64,000 nt of DNA from Rhodospirillales bacterium (lineage in GTDB: Bacteria; Pseudomonadota; Alphaproteobacteria; Rhodospirillales; Casp-alpha2): NCBI GenBank assembly GCA_023145215.1, contig JAGLED010000001.1, positions 217,776 through 281,775 on the forward strand. Direction: 5' to 3'. The notes below the pieces were generated by a model that saw only the letters and a program-made list of their open reading frames with translations, did not search any database and was not told the DNA's origin. The position numbers and the translations under genes were made by a program. Shown here in pieces: positions 53,766 to 61,531 of the stretch. The stretch's first letter is position 1, and the number at the start of each line of letters is the position of its first letter.

Positions 53766-55039
53766 AGGTTCCAGCGCCGGACACCGGGCGGCATTTCGAT
53801 GTGCCGCCACATCCCCTTCAGATCGGCGATCAGCCCGTTGTCGGTGACCTGCGCCCCCAGCACCTCGGCAGTGAACTCGCAATAAGCTTCGTGCCGGACC
53901 GCACCGACGATGCAGTCCGCAGGCGCAATTTCGTTCAGCACGGGATGAAGGTTCAGCCCGTATTCCTTTTGCGCTTCGTCCGGGTCGGCGCACGGATCGT
54001 GCACGTCGACATGGTGGCCCATGGCGGTGAGATGGCGGACGAGGTCGGCGGTCTTCGAGTTCCTGAGATCGGGAACATTTTCCGTGAACGTCAGACCCAG
54101 CATCAGAATGCGCGACGGCGTGCGGCCCAGATGCTTGTTGATCTGCTCAGCGATGAAACCGGACATCCCCTCGTTGATGCGCCGCCCGGACAGGATCACT
54201 TCGGGCTCGTGGCCGAGACTGCGCGCCAGGTGGGCGAGATAGTAGGGATCGACGCCGATGCAGTGGCCGCCGACAAGTCCCGGCGTGAACGGCAGGAAGT
54301 TCCATTTCGTTTTCGCCGCCGCCAAAACGTCATGGGTCGACAGGCCGATCTTGTTGCAGATCATGGCGAGTTCGTTGACGAAGGCGATGTTGATGTCGCG
54401 CTGGGCGTTTTCGATCACCTTGGCCGCTTCGGCCGTCTTGATGTCCTTGGCGACGAAGATATTGCCGTTGGTCACGTGACCGTAAATTGTCGCCAGCCGT
54501 TGGGCGACGTCGGGGGTCTGGCCGGACACCACCTTGGTGATGCGTTCGACCGTGTATTCTCTGTCGCCCGGATTGATACGCTCGGGCGAATACCCCAGAA
54601 AGAAATCCTCGCCGCAGATCAGGTTCGACGCGGCTTCCATGGCGGGGCCGCAAAAATCCTCGGTGATGCCGGGGTAGACCGTGCTTTCGAAGACGACCAC
54701 GTCGCCTTTCTTGAGAACCCTGCCTAGCGTCGCGCACGCCGCGGTCAGCGCCCCCAGGTCGGGTTTGTTCTCTTCGTCGACCGGTGTCGGCACGGTGACG
54801 ATGTAGACGCTCGCGTCCCGGATATCCGCGGCGGCGTCGGTGAAGGTCATGGTGCTGGCCCGCAGCATCGCCGTATCGACCTCACCGGAGCGGTCGACAG
54901 CCCGTTGCAGCTCGGCGATTCGGGATTTTGAGACGTCGAACCCGGTCACCGGATAACTCCTGGCAAGCGCAAGCGCCAGCGGCAGCCCGACATAACCGAG
55001 CCCGATCACAGCGATTTTCTCGTTGGCGCCCTTGGCCAT
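53762..55039 (-). CDS. Nucleotide-sugar 6-dehydrogenase (TviB/WbpA-like)
   Basis: A 425-residue UDP-sugar dehydrogenase, best matched by the UDP-N-acetylglucosamine dehydrogenases that make UDP-GlcNAcA. 'AVIGLGYVGLPLALALA' is the Rossmann motif, 'YSPERINPGDREYTVERI' the substrate loop, and 'GLVGGHCIGVDPYYLAH' contains the catalytic Cys. The start at 55039 is decided by the motif; the track's 184-residue extension is antisense to the divergent manC leader. It is coupled to pgl downstream. Uronic-acid or acetamido-uronic sugars in the local glycan are implied. Confidence 0.9.
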   Translation of the reverse strand: MAKGANEKIAVIGLGYVGLPLALALARSYPVTGFDVSKSRIAELQRAVDRSGEVDTAMLRASTMTFTDAAADIRDASVYIVTVPTPVDEENKPDLGALTAACATLGRVLKKGDVVVFESTVYPGITEDFCGPAMEAASNLICGEDFFLGYSPERINPGDREYTVERITKVVSGQTPDVAQRLATIYGHVTNGNIFVAKDIKTAEAAKVIENAQRDINIAFVNELAMICNKIGLSTHDVLAAAKTKWNFLPFTPGLVGGHCIGVDPYYLAHLARSLGHEPEVILSGRRINEGMSGFIAEQINKHLGRTPSRILMLGLTFTENVPDLRNSKTADLVRHLTAMGHHVDVHDPCADPDEAQKEYGLNLHPVLNEIAPADCIVGAVRHEAYCEFTAEVLGAQVTDNGLIADLKGMWRHIEMPPGVRRWNL

Positions 55040-55256
55040 GACGTTCCGTTTCCCCCGGCGGCGCGTGGATTGCGTATTCGACGTTCGCCCAAACCTAAGA
55101 CCGGAGGTTTGTTTGTGCACGATTTTTCTGGCATTAACAGCAAAACTGCGCGGGCTGGCCGGCGTTCCGCGCTTGGATTTGCGCCGGGGCCGTGGGAAAT
55201 ATCCGCATGACACGCAGCACATACCGACGACCCACCGGGCAAAAGGCGCGGATTCG

Positions 55257-56684
55257 ATGACCGAAAACGGCAAAATCGTGCCCGTGATCCTGTCGGGCGG
55301 CGCCGGGCAAAGGCTTTGGCCGTTGTCGCGCCAGCAGTATCCCAAACAGTTCCTCAATCTCGCCGGCGACGAGAGCATGCTGCAGGACACCATCCGGCGG
55401 GTCAGCGGCGCGGACTTCGAAGCGGCAATGTTCATCTGCAACGACGAACACCGTTTCCTGGTCGCCGAACAGGCGCGCGCCATCGAATACGCGCCCCGCG
55501 CCATCGTGCTCGAGCCCGAAGGCCGCAACACCGCGCCGGCGGCGGCCTTGGCGGCGCTGATCCTGGTTCGGGACAACCCCGATTCGCTCATGCTTCTGGC
55601 GCCGTCGGATCATGTCATCGAGGATTCGGAGGCCTTCCGGGCCGCCGTAACGGCCGCCCTGCCGGCTGCCGAGGCGGGCCGCTTCGTCACCTTCGGTATC
55701 CGTCCGACACGCCCGGCGACGGGCTATGGGTATATCCGCGCGGGCCTGCCGCTCGACGGCATGCCGGGCTGTGTCGATATCGGGCTCTTCGCCGAAAAAC
55801 CGGACCGGGCGACGGCGGAGACGTACCTCGCCGATGGCGGATACTGCTGGAACGCCGGGATCTTCCTGTTCCGGGCGGCGGCGTATCTCGACGCGCTCGA
55901 GAAGCTTCGCCCGGATATTCTGAATGCCTGCCGCAACGCGGTTTCGGGCGGGCGCGACGACATCGATTTCTTCCGTCCCGACCCCGAGGCGTTCGCCGAA
56001 TGCCCCTCGCAGTCGATCGACTACGCGGTGATGGAACACACCGACAGCGGCGCGATGGTGCCGGTCGACATGGGCTGGAACGACTTGGGTTCGTGGGACG
56101 CGCTGTGGCAGATCGGCGAGCACGACGAGAGCGGCAATGTTATTTCCGGCGACGTCGTCGCGCACGAGACGTCGAATGCGTATCTGCATTCGACGGGGCC
56201 GCTGCTGGCCGCCGTCGGCGTCGAGGACATCCTGCTGATCGCCACGGATGACGCCGTGCTGGCGGTCGCCCGCGACAAGGTCGAGGCGGTCAAGGACGTG
56301 GTCCAGATGCTGAAACAGAGCGGCCGCTCCGAGCATCTGCATCACGATCGGGTCTACCGGCCGTGGGGCTGGTACCAGTCGCTCGACATGGGCGAGCGGT
56401 TCCAGGTCAAGCATCTGATGGTCAAGCCAGGCGCCGGGCTCTCGCTGCAGTCGCACCAGCACCGCGCCGAGCATTGGGTCGTGGTCAGCGGCACCGCGAA
56501 AGTGACCCGGGGAGACGACATCCTGACGCTGTCGCCGAACCAGTCGACCTATCTGCCGGCCGGCACGAAACATTCGCTTGAGAACCCCGGGGACGTGCCG
56601 CTCCGGGTCATCGAGGTGCAGACCGGCAGCTACCTCGGCGAGGACGACATCGTCCGCTACGAAGACCGCTACGGACGGGCCTGA
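55257..56684 (+). CDS. manC: Mannose-1-phosphate guanylyltransferase / mannose-6-phosphate isomerase
   Basis: A 475-residue bifunctional enzyme that makes GDP-mannose. The pyrophosphorylase motif 'LSGGAGQRLWPLSR' is near 14, with 'EPEGRNTAPAAALA' and 'FAEKPDRATAE' following. The C-terminal cupin isomerase has 'VYRPWGWYQSLDMG', 'LQSHQHRAEHWVVVSG' and 'YLPAGTKHSLENPG'. The ATG at 55257 sets the normal length; the track start lies in the divergent leader. It is divergent from the TviB-like gene and supplies nucleotide sugar for the glycan cluster. Confidence 0.95.
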   Translation: MTENGKIVPVILSGGAGQRLWPLSRQQYPKQFLNLAGDESMLQDTIRRVSGADFEAAMFICNDEHRFLVAEQARAIEYAPRAIVLEPEGRNTAPAAALAALILVRDNPDSLMLLAPSDHVIEDSEAFRAAVTAALPAAEAGRFVTFGIRPTRPATGYGYIRAGLPLDGMPGCVDIGLFAEKPDRATAETYLADGGYCWNAGIFLFRAAAYLDALEKLRPDILNACRNAVSGGRDDIDFFRPDPEAFAECPSQSIDYAVMEHTDSGAMVPVDMGWNDLGSWDALWQIGEHDESGNVISGDVVAHETSNAYLHSTGPLLAAVGVEDILLIATDDAVLAVARDKVEAVKDVVQMLKQSGRSEHLHHDRVYRPWGWYQSLDMGERFQVKHLMVKPGAGLSLQSHQHRAEHWVVVSGTAKVTRGDDILTLSPNQSTYLPAGTKHSLENPGDVPLRVIEVQTGSYLGEDDIVRYEDRYGRA

Positions 56685-56751
56685 GCGGCGCCGCCTGGGA
56701 TTGAAGATTTACCGCTCAAACATCTGTAAAAAAATAAAAATCCGGCCTTGC

Positions 56752-56809
56752 GTTCAAGAAATGAACTTGACGTTCAGGCATTGAACGCAGTACTGTTCGA
56801 TTCGTGAAC
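56752..56809. promoter_or_regulatory. Three tandem GTTC-N7-GAAC dyads
   Basis: GTTC-N7-GAAC occurs three times, beginning at 56752, 56772 and 56795, with spacings of 20 and 23 bases (about two helical turns). The central copy extends to CGTTCA-N5-TGAACG. They lie after manC and about 145 bases before the winged-helix regulator gene. This is the pattern of a multi-site operator for a dimeric regulator. It is not the alphaproteobacterial LexA box, which is the direct repeat GTTC-N7-GTTC. Confidence 0.6.
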
Positions 56810-56952
56810 GCGGGCTGACCCGGTGGCTGTTTTCCGGGGCTTTCCGAGGGATATTGACCGGGGCGTTTCAGAGACTCTTCAGGGGCCTCAAGCAGACATC
56901 TTCGACGGGACGAAAACGGGCGGCAGCGCCGCCCGGCGGCGGGATTCAAGCA

Positions 56953-57609
56953 GTGTCTAAAATCAAGATCGAGACGTCGGACATGGACAACGAGGCCAAG
57001 ATCACCCTCGGCCTCCTCAACATGGTCCACGACAACGCTCAGGCCTCGCAGCGTTCGATGGCCGACGGCCTCGGCATCGCGCTCGGCCTCGCCAACGCAT
57101 ACCTCAAGCGCTGCGTCAAAAAAGGCCTGATCAAGATCAGCCACGCGCCCGCCAACCGCTATGCGTACTATCTGACACCGCAGGGCTTCACCGAGAAATC
57201 CAGGCTGACGGCCGAGTTCCTGTCGCAGTCGTTCAACCTGTTCCGCCACGCCCGGACCGCGGGTGCCGACATGTTCGGCAAGTGCCAGTCGCGCGGCTGG
57301 ACCCGTATCGCATTGCTCGGCGCCGGCGACCTTGCCGAAATCTTCACCCTGTCGGCGCGCGATTTCGACATCGAACTGGCGGGCGTCATCGCCGATCTTC
57401 CGAATGCCAGCGAGTTCGCCGGCCTGCCGGTGATCCCGCCCGCCGCCTGCGAGCAGGCCGACATTGACGCCGTGATCGTCTGCGATATCTCCAACCCACA
57501 GGCCGCCTTCGACCGGGCGCTGACGCTGTTCGCACCCGATCGCGTACTGGCGCCGCGCTTTTTAGGGGTGGTCCGGCCCGATGAGATCGCGGCAGGAGCG
57601 GGCGAATGA
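56953..57609 (+). CDS. Winged-helix regulator with C-terminal Rossmann-like domain
   Basis: A 218-residue protein from the GTG at 56953 (an ATG at 56983 is the alternative). The N-terminal about 85 residues are a MarR-type winged helix ('LGLLNMVHDNAQASQRSMAD', 'KRCVKKGLIKISHAP', 'YYLTPQGFTEKSR'). The C-terminal half reads as a nucleotide-binding fold ('IALLGAGDLAEIFTLSARDF', 'GLPVIPPA', 'DAVIVCDISN'), similar in shape to PglD_N or the Rex CoA-binding domain. It overlaps the NusG-like gene by 4 bases. A sugar- or nucleotide-responsive regulator of the glycan cluster is likely but not proven. Confidence 0.85.
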   Translation: MSKIKIETSDMDNEAKITLGLLNMVHDNAQASQRSMADGLGIALGLANAYLKRCVKKGLIKISHAPANRYAYYLTPQGFTEKSRLTAEFLSQSFNLFRHARTAGADMFGKCQSRGWTRIALLGAGDLAEIFTLSARDFDIELAGVIADLPNASEFAGLPVIPPAACEQADIDAVIVCDISNPQAAFDRALTLFAPDRVLAPRFLGVVRPDEIAAGAGE

Positions 57610-58109
57610 CGTATTGGTGCGCCGTCAACACGCAGGTCAACGCCGAGGACAAGGCCGTCTTCCATCTGATGCGTCAGGGCTTCAAGGTCTTGCTGCCGAA
57701 GCACCTCAAACGGCGCTCGCACGCCCGCAAGGTCGAGTGGGTGCCCAGGCCGTTGTTCCCAGGCTACCTGTTCGTCGAGATCGACCCCGAGCGTTCGCCG
57801 TGGCGCGCGATCCGTTCGACCGTCGGCATTTTCGATGTGATCCGCTTCGGCGAGAAACCGGCGCCGATCCCGAACGAGGTGATCGACGAAATCAGGGCGC
57901 GCCAGGACGAGAACGGCCTCGTGAAGACCCACGACGGGACCAATTTCAAACCGGGCGACGCGGTACGCGTGCTGCAGGGCGCGCTCGGTGAATTCGAAGC
58001 TCTTTTCGAAAGCACGGACGACCGCAACCGGGTCACCGTGCTGTTGAACATGCTCGGCCGCCAGGTGCGCGCCCGGGTCAGCAAAAACGCCGTGTTCGCC
58101 GCGATCTAG
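57606..58109 (+). CDS. NusG paralog (RfaH/UpxY-like transcription antiterminator)
   Basis: A 167-residue specialised NusG-like protein. The NGN domain opens 'YWCAVNTQVNAEDKAVFHL' and has 'LLPKHLKRR' and 'PLFPGYLFVEID', the RNA-polymerase-binding features of RfaH. A KOW domain follows ('FKPGDAVRVLQGALGEFEAL'). It is shorter and more divergent than housekeeping NusG and lies in a glycan cluster, not near secE/rplK. It is coupled to the winged-helix gene and is followed by an ops-like element and the biosynthetic operon. Confidence 0.92.
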   Translation: MTYWCAVNTQVNAEDKAVFHLMRQGFKVLLPKHLKRRSHARKVEWVPRPLFPGYLFVEIDPERSPWRAIRSTVGIFDVIRFGEKPAPIPNEVIDEIRARQDENGLVKTHDGTNFKPGDAVRVLQGALGEFEALFESTDDRNRVTVLLNMLGRQVRARVSKNAVFAAI

Positions 58110-58137
58110 CGCGCGCACGCACGGCCGTTATCCGTTT

Positions 58138-58176
58138 CCGCACTCGGGGGCTTTTCACCCGGAGTGCGGTAGCATG
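58138..58176 (+). promoter_or_regulatory. ops-like antitermination recruitment element on a hairpin
   Basis: The hairpin CCGCACTC / GAGTGCGG has an 8-bp stem and an inner GGG/CCC pairing. Its 3' arm runs into GTGCGGTAGCATG, which matches the E. coli ops core GGCGGTAG at 7 of 8 positions. There is no T-run, so it is not a terminator. It sits between the NusG paralog and the epimerase gene, 30 bases before the next start. Confidence 0.5.
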
Positions 58177-58207
58177 TCTGAAACACGTCAAAGAATCCGG
58201 AGTTTCC

Positions 58208-59239
58208 GTGAACGCTGAACCTTCCTCCCCGGGCGCCGGGCGCCTCGTCACCATTTTCGGCGGTGCCGGCTACATCGGCCCGATCGTCGCCAAACGCCTC
58301 CTGCGCCAGGGCTACCGGGTGCGCATTGTCGATATGTTCCTTTACGGCACCCAGAACGTGCTGCTTGGTCTGTTCGACGAGCCGGGTCTTGAGGTGCTGA
58401 ACGGCGACGAAGGGAAAAGCGACGTGCTGGACCGCGCGCTTGAGGGCGCCACCGACGTGGTGATCCTGGCCGGCCTGGTCGGCGATCCGATCACGAAGAA
58501 GTATCCCGAAGCCCATCAGGCGGTGAACGAAGACGGCATCGCCGGCATCATCGACGCGCTCGATGGGCGCGGTCTGAAGCGCGCCATCTTCGTTTCGACG
58601 TGTTCCAACTACGGCCTGATCCCGGAGGGCACGCTCGCCGACGAGGGCTTCGAGCTCAATCCGCTGTCGCTTTACGCCAAAGCCAAGGTCGGGATGGAGA
58701 AGAAGCTTCTGGGCCTCGAAGGCAAAGTCGATTTCGAGGGCGTGGCACTCCGCTTCGCGACCGCGTTCGGCCTGGCGCCCCGCATGCGGTTCGATCTGAC
58801 GGTGAGCCAGTTCACCCGCGAGATGTACCTGAAAAACGATCTCCTGGTTTACGATCCCGACACCTGGCGGCCTTATTGCCACGTGCAGGATTTTGCCGAG
58901 GTCATCCAACGGGTCCTCGAAGCGTCCGCGGACAAAGTCGCCTTCGACGTCTTCAACGCCGGCGGCGACGCCAACAACTTCACGAAAAGGATGATCGTCG
59001 AGGCGATCCAGAAGCATATTCCGGACGCGCCGGTGGATTATCAGGAGCACGGATCGGACCCGCGGAACTACCGCGTCGACTTTTCCAAGATCCGCGAACG
59101 GCTCGGCTTCACGCCCCGCTACACCGTCGAGGACGGCATCCGCGAATTGATCCGGGCGCTGGATCAGGACCTGTTCGCCGACGTCGACGCGCGCACCAAT
59201 TTTTACGGCAACTACGAGATCGACTACCCGGCGAAATGA
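58208..59239 (+). CDS. NAD-dependent sugar epimerase/dehydratase
   Basis: An extended SDR of 343 residues starting with GTG behind a GGAG site. 'IFGGAGYIGPIVAKRLL' is the NAD loop. 'FVSTCSNYGLIP' (Ser) and 'YAKAKVGMEKK' (Tyr-x3-Lys) supply the catalytic triad, and 'DTWRPYCHVQDFAEV' is the substrate-binding segment. It probably epimerises or dehydrates a nucleotide sugar for the cluster; the exact step is unknown. It overlaps neuC by 4 bases. Confidence 0.9.
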   Translation: MNAEPSSPGAGRLVTIFGGAGYIGPIVAKRLLRQGYRVRIVDMFLYGTQNVLLGLFDEPGLEVLNGDEGKSDVLDRALEGATDVVILAGLVGDPITKKYPEAHQAVNEDGIAGIIDALDGRGLKRAIFVSTCSNYGLIPEGTLADEGFELNPLSLYAKAKVGMEKKLLGLEGKVDFEGVALRFATAFGLAPRMRFDLTVSQFTREMYLKNDLLVYDPDTWRPYCHVQDFAEVIQRVLEASADKVAFDVFNAGGDANNFTKRMIVEAIQKHIPDAPVDYQEHGSDPRNYRVDFSKIRERLGFTPRYTVEDGIRELIRALDQDLFADVDARTNFYGNYEIDYPAK

Positions 59240-60447
59240 CCGCGCCGCGCAAAATCTGCGTCGTCACCGGGACCCGCGCCGAGTACGGTCTGATGTACTG
59301 GCTGATGCGCGAGATCGAGCAAGACCCTGCGCTCGAACTTCAACTGATCGTCACGGGCGCGCACCTCGAGCCCCGCTTCGGCAATACCGTAGACGTGATC
59401 GAGCGCGACGGCTTCAGGATCGATGCCCGCGTGCCGATCGATCTATCCGACGACACGCCGCGCGGGATCGTCAAGTCGACCGCGCTGGCGGCAAGCGGCA
59501 TCGCGGACGCCTTCGAAACGCTGGCGCCGGACATCGTGGTTTTGCTGGGTGACAGGTTCGAGATTTTCGGCGCGGCCCAGGCAGCGATGATCACGCGCCG
59601 TGTCATCGCACATCTATACGGCGGCGAGGTTACGGAAGGCGTGATCGACGACCCGATCCGTCACGCCATCACCAAGATGTCGCATCTTCATTTCACATCG
59701 GCGGCGTCCTACCGCGACCGGATATTGCAGATGGGCGAGTCTCCCGCCCATACCTTTAACGTCGGCGCGATCGGTCTGGACAACATCGATATGCTGGATC
59801 TGCTGGACCGTGACGCGCTTGGGGAAGATATCGGCCTCGATCTCGGCGGCGGCTATTTTCTAGTCACGTACCACCCCGTCACCCTGAACGACAGCGTGCC
59901 AGAAGCCGGGGCGCAGGCGCTGGTTCAGGCACTCGATGCGTTCCCGGACAAGAAGGTGATCGTCACGGGGGTGAACGCGGATAGCGGTAACGCCGCCATT
60001 CGCCGGGTCTTCGAAAACTTCGCCATGGGCAACGCCGGACGCGTCCTGATGATCACGTCGATGGGGCAACGCCGTTATTTGAGCGCGATGAAACACTGCG
60101 ACGCCGTCGTCGGCAATTCGTCGAGCGGCATCGTCGAGGCGCCGTCGTTCGGCGTGCCGACCGTCAACATCGGCGACCGGCAGAAAGGCCGCCTGCACGC
60201 CGCGTCCGTAATCGATTGCGCCGAGGACGCCGCATCCATCGCGTCTACGCTCCGTCATGCGACCGGCGAAGCGCACCGCAATGCCGCCCGTCAAGCCGTC
60301 AGCCCGTTCGGCGTGCCCGGCGTTTCAGCGCGCATCAAGCGCGTGCTGGCGGAGACGCCGCTGCACGGCATTATCATGAAAAAATTCGTCGATCTGCCGC
60401 TCGTTGCGGCGGAGGCCGACGATTCTCGGATCAGGGAAATCAGCTGA
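59236..60447 (+). CDS. neuC: UDP-N-acetylglucosamine 2-epimerase (hydrolysing), NeuC-like
   Basis: A 403-residue enzyme that converts UDP-GlcNAc or a diacetamido derivative to ManNAc or an analogue, the entry step to sialic- or legionaminic-type acids. 'VTGTRAEYGLMYWLM' opens the enzyme, 'VLLGDRFEIFGAAQAA' is next, 'HLYGGEVTEGVIDDPIRHA' is the signature, and 'GNSSSGIVEAPSFGVPTVNI' marks the C-terminal lobe. The true start is 59236 (ATGA overlap); the track ORF begins in another gene. It precedes neuB by 1 base. Confidence 0.94.
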   Translation: MTAPRKICVVTGTRAEYGLMYWLMREIEQDPALELQLIVTGAHLEPRFGNTVDVIERDGFRIDARVPIDLSDDTPRGIVKSTALAASGIADAFETLAPDIVVLLGDRFEIFGAAQAAMITRRVIAHLYGGEVTEGVIDDPIRHAITKMSHLHFTSAASYRDRILQMGESPAHTFNVGAIGLDNIDMLDLLDRDALGEDIGLDLGGGYFLVTYHPVTLNDSVPEAGAQALVQALDAFPDKKVIVTGVNADSGNAAIRRVFENFAMGNAGRVLMITSMGQRRYLSAMKHCDAVVGNSSSGIVEAPSFGVPTVNIGDRQKGRLHAASVIDCAEDAASIASTLRHATGEAHRNAARQAVSPFGVPGVSARIKRVLAETPLHGIIMKKFVDLPLVAAEADDSRIREIS

Positions 60448-60448
60448 C

Positions 60449-61519
60449 ATGGCCGTGTTCATCATTGCCGAAGCAGGGGTCAATCATAATGGCGATATGG
60501 CGCTGGCGCGCGGCCTGATCGACGCCGCCTGCGCCGCCAACGCAGACGCGGTCAAGTTCCAGACGTTCACCGCCGAAGAGGTGACGATCGAAAGCGCACC
60601 AAAGGCGAACTATCAGATGGAACTGACCCGACCGGACGAATCGCAACTCGACATGATCCGCACCTTCCAGCTCAGCCGCGAGGCGCATTTCGAGTTAACG
60701 GCGTATTGCGCCGAGAAGGGCATTCGCTTCATGTCGTCTCCGTTCGATATCGACAGCCTGCATTTCCTGACGGACCGGCTCCATCTCGACATACTGAAGA
60801 TTCCGTCCGGCGAGCTGGTCAACGGACCGATGCTGATGGCGGCCGGCACATCGGGCTGCGATATCATTCTTTCGACCGGCATGGCGGATATGGCGGAGAT
60901 TGAGACCGCGCTGGGCGTCCTCGCCTACGCCATGACCGGCGGCGACGAACCGGCACCCGGCGCGTTCAAGGCGGCTTTCGATTCCGCCGAGGGTCAGGAT
61001 CTCCTGCGCCGGAAAGTATCGCTACTGCATTGCACCACCGCCTATCCGACCCCCTATGCGGATGTGAACCTGCGCGCGATGCATGCCATCAAGGATGCGT
61101 TCGGGCTGCGGGTCGGTTATTCAGATCACACGCCGGGCATCGTCGTTTCGACCGCCGCCGTGGCTATGGGCGCGCAGATCATCGAAAAACACTTCACGCT
61201 CGACCGTTCGCTGCCCGGCCCCGATCACAAGGCTTCGCTCGAACCGGACGAATTGGCCGATCTGGTCACTCAGGTCCGACAGGTCGAAGCGGCGCTCGGC
61301 AACGGCGAGAAGCGGCCTTGCCCGGCAGAGATCGAGAACACCGACATCGCCCGAAAAAGCCTTGTCACCACCCAGCCCATCAAGGCCGGCGAGCCATTCA
61401 CGGCGGACAACCTCGGGATCAAGCGTCCGGGCTCGGGCATTTCGCCGATGAAATACTGGGACTGGCTGGGCAAACCGGCGCCGCGCGATTTCGACGCCGG
61501 CGTACTGGTCAGCGAGTAA
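60449..61519 (+). CDS. neuB: N-acetylneuraminate (nonulosonate) synthase, NeuB-like
   Basis: Condenses ManNAc or an analogue with phosphoenolpyruvate to a nonulosonic acid. 356 residues. The N-terminal TIM barrel has 'FIIAEAGVNHNGDMALARG', 'VKFQTFTAEE', 'HCTTAYPTPYADVNLRAM', 'GYSDHTPGI' and 'IEKHFTLDRSLPGPDHKAS'. A C-terminal antifreeze-like SAF domain ('IKAGEPFTADNLGIKRPG') follows. The ATG at 60449 was used. The product could be neuraminic or legionaminic acid; no CMP-sugar synthetase (neuA) is visible in the window. Confidence 0.94.
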   Translation: MAVFIIAEAGVNHNGDMALARGLIDAACAANADAVKFQTFTAEEVTIESAPKANYQMELTRPDESQLDMIRTFQLSREAHFELTAYCAEKGIRFMSSPFDIDSLHFLTDRLHLDILKIPSGELVNGPMLMAAGTSGCDIILSTGMADMAEIETALGVLAYAMTGGDEPAPGAFKAAFDSAEGQDLLRRKVSLLHCTTAYPTPYADVNLRAMHAIKDAFGLRVGYSDHTPGIVVSTAAVAMGAQIIEKHFTLDRSLPGPDHKASLEPDELADLVTQVRQVEAALGNGEKRPCPAEIENTDIARKSLVTTQPIKAGEPFTADNLGIKRPGSGISPMKYWDWLGKPAPRDFDAGVLVSE

Positions 61520-61531
61520 CGGGGTTCGACC

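Noticed and set aside
53766-53993. N-terminal extension of the pgl ORF
   Set aside because: It overlaps the dehydrogenase gene in another frame and is Arg/Cys-rich without family residues.
55040-55591. N-terminal 184-residue extension of the TviB-like ORF
   Set aside because: It overlaps manC antisense and has no dehydrogenase content; the Rossmann motif begins directly after the start at 55039.
56752-56809. LexA (SOS) box
   Set aside because: Alphaproteobacterial LexA uses the direct repeat GTTC-N7-GTTC; these are inverted GTTC-N7-GAAC sites.
58138-58169. Rho-independent terminator after the NusG paralog
   Set aside because: The hairpin has no following T-run; it continues into the ops-like sequence.
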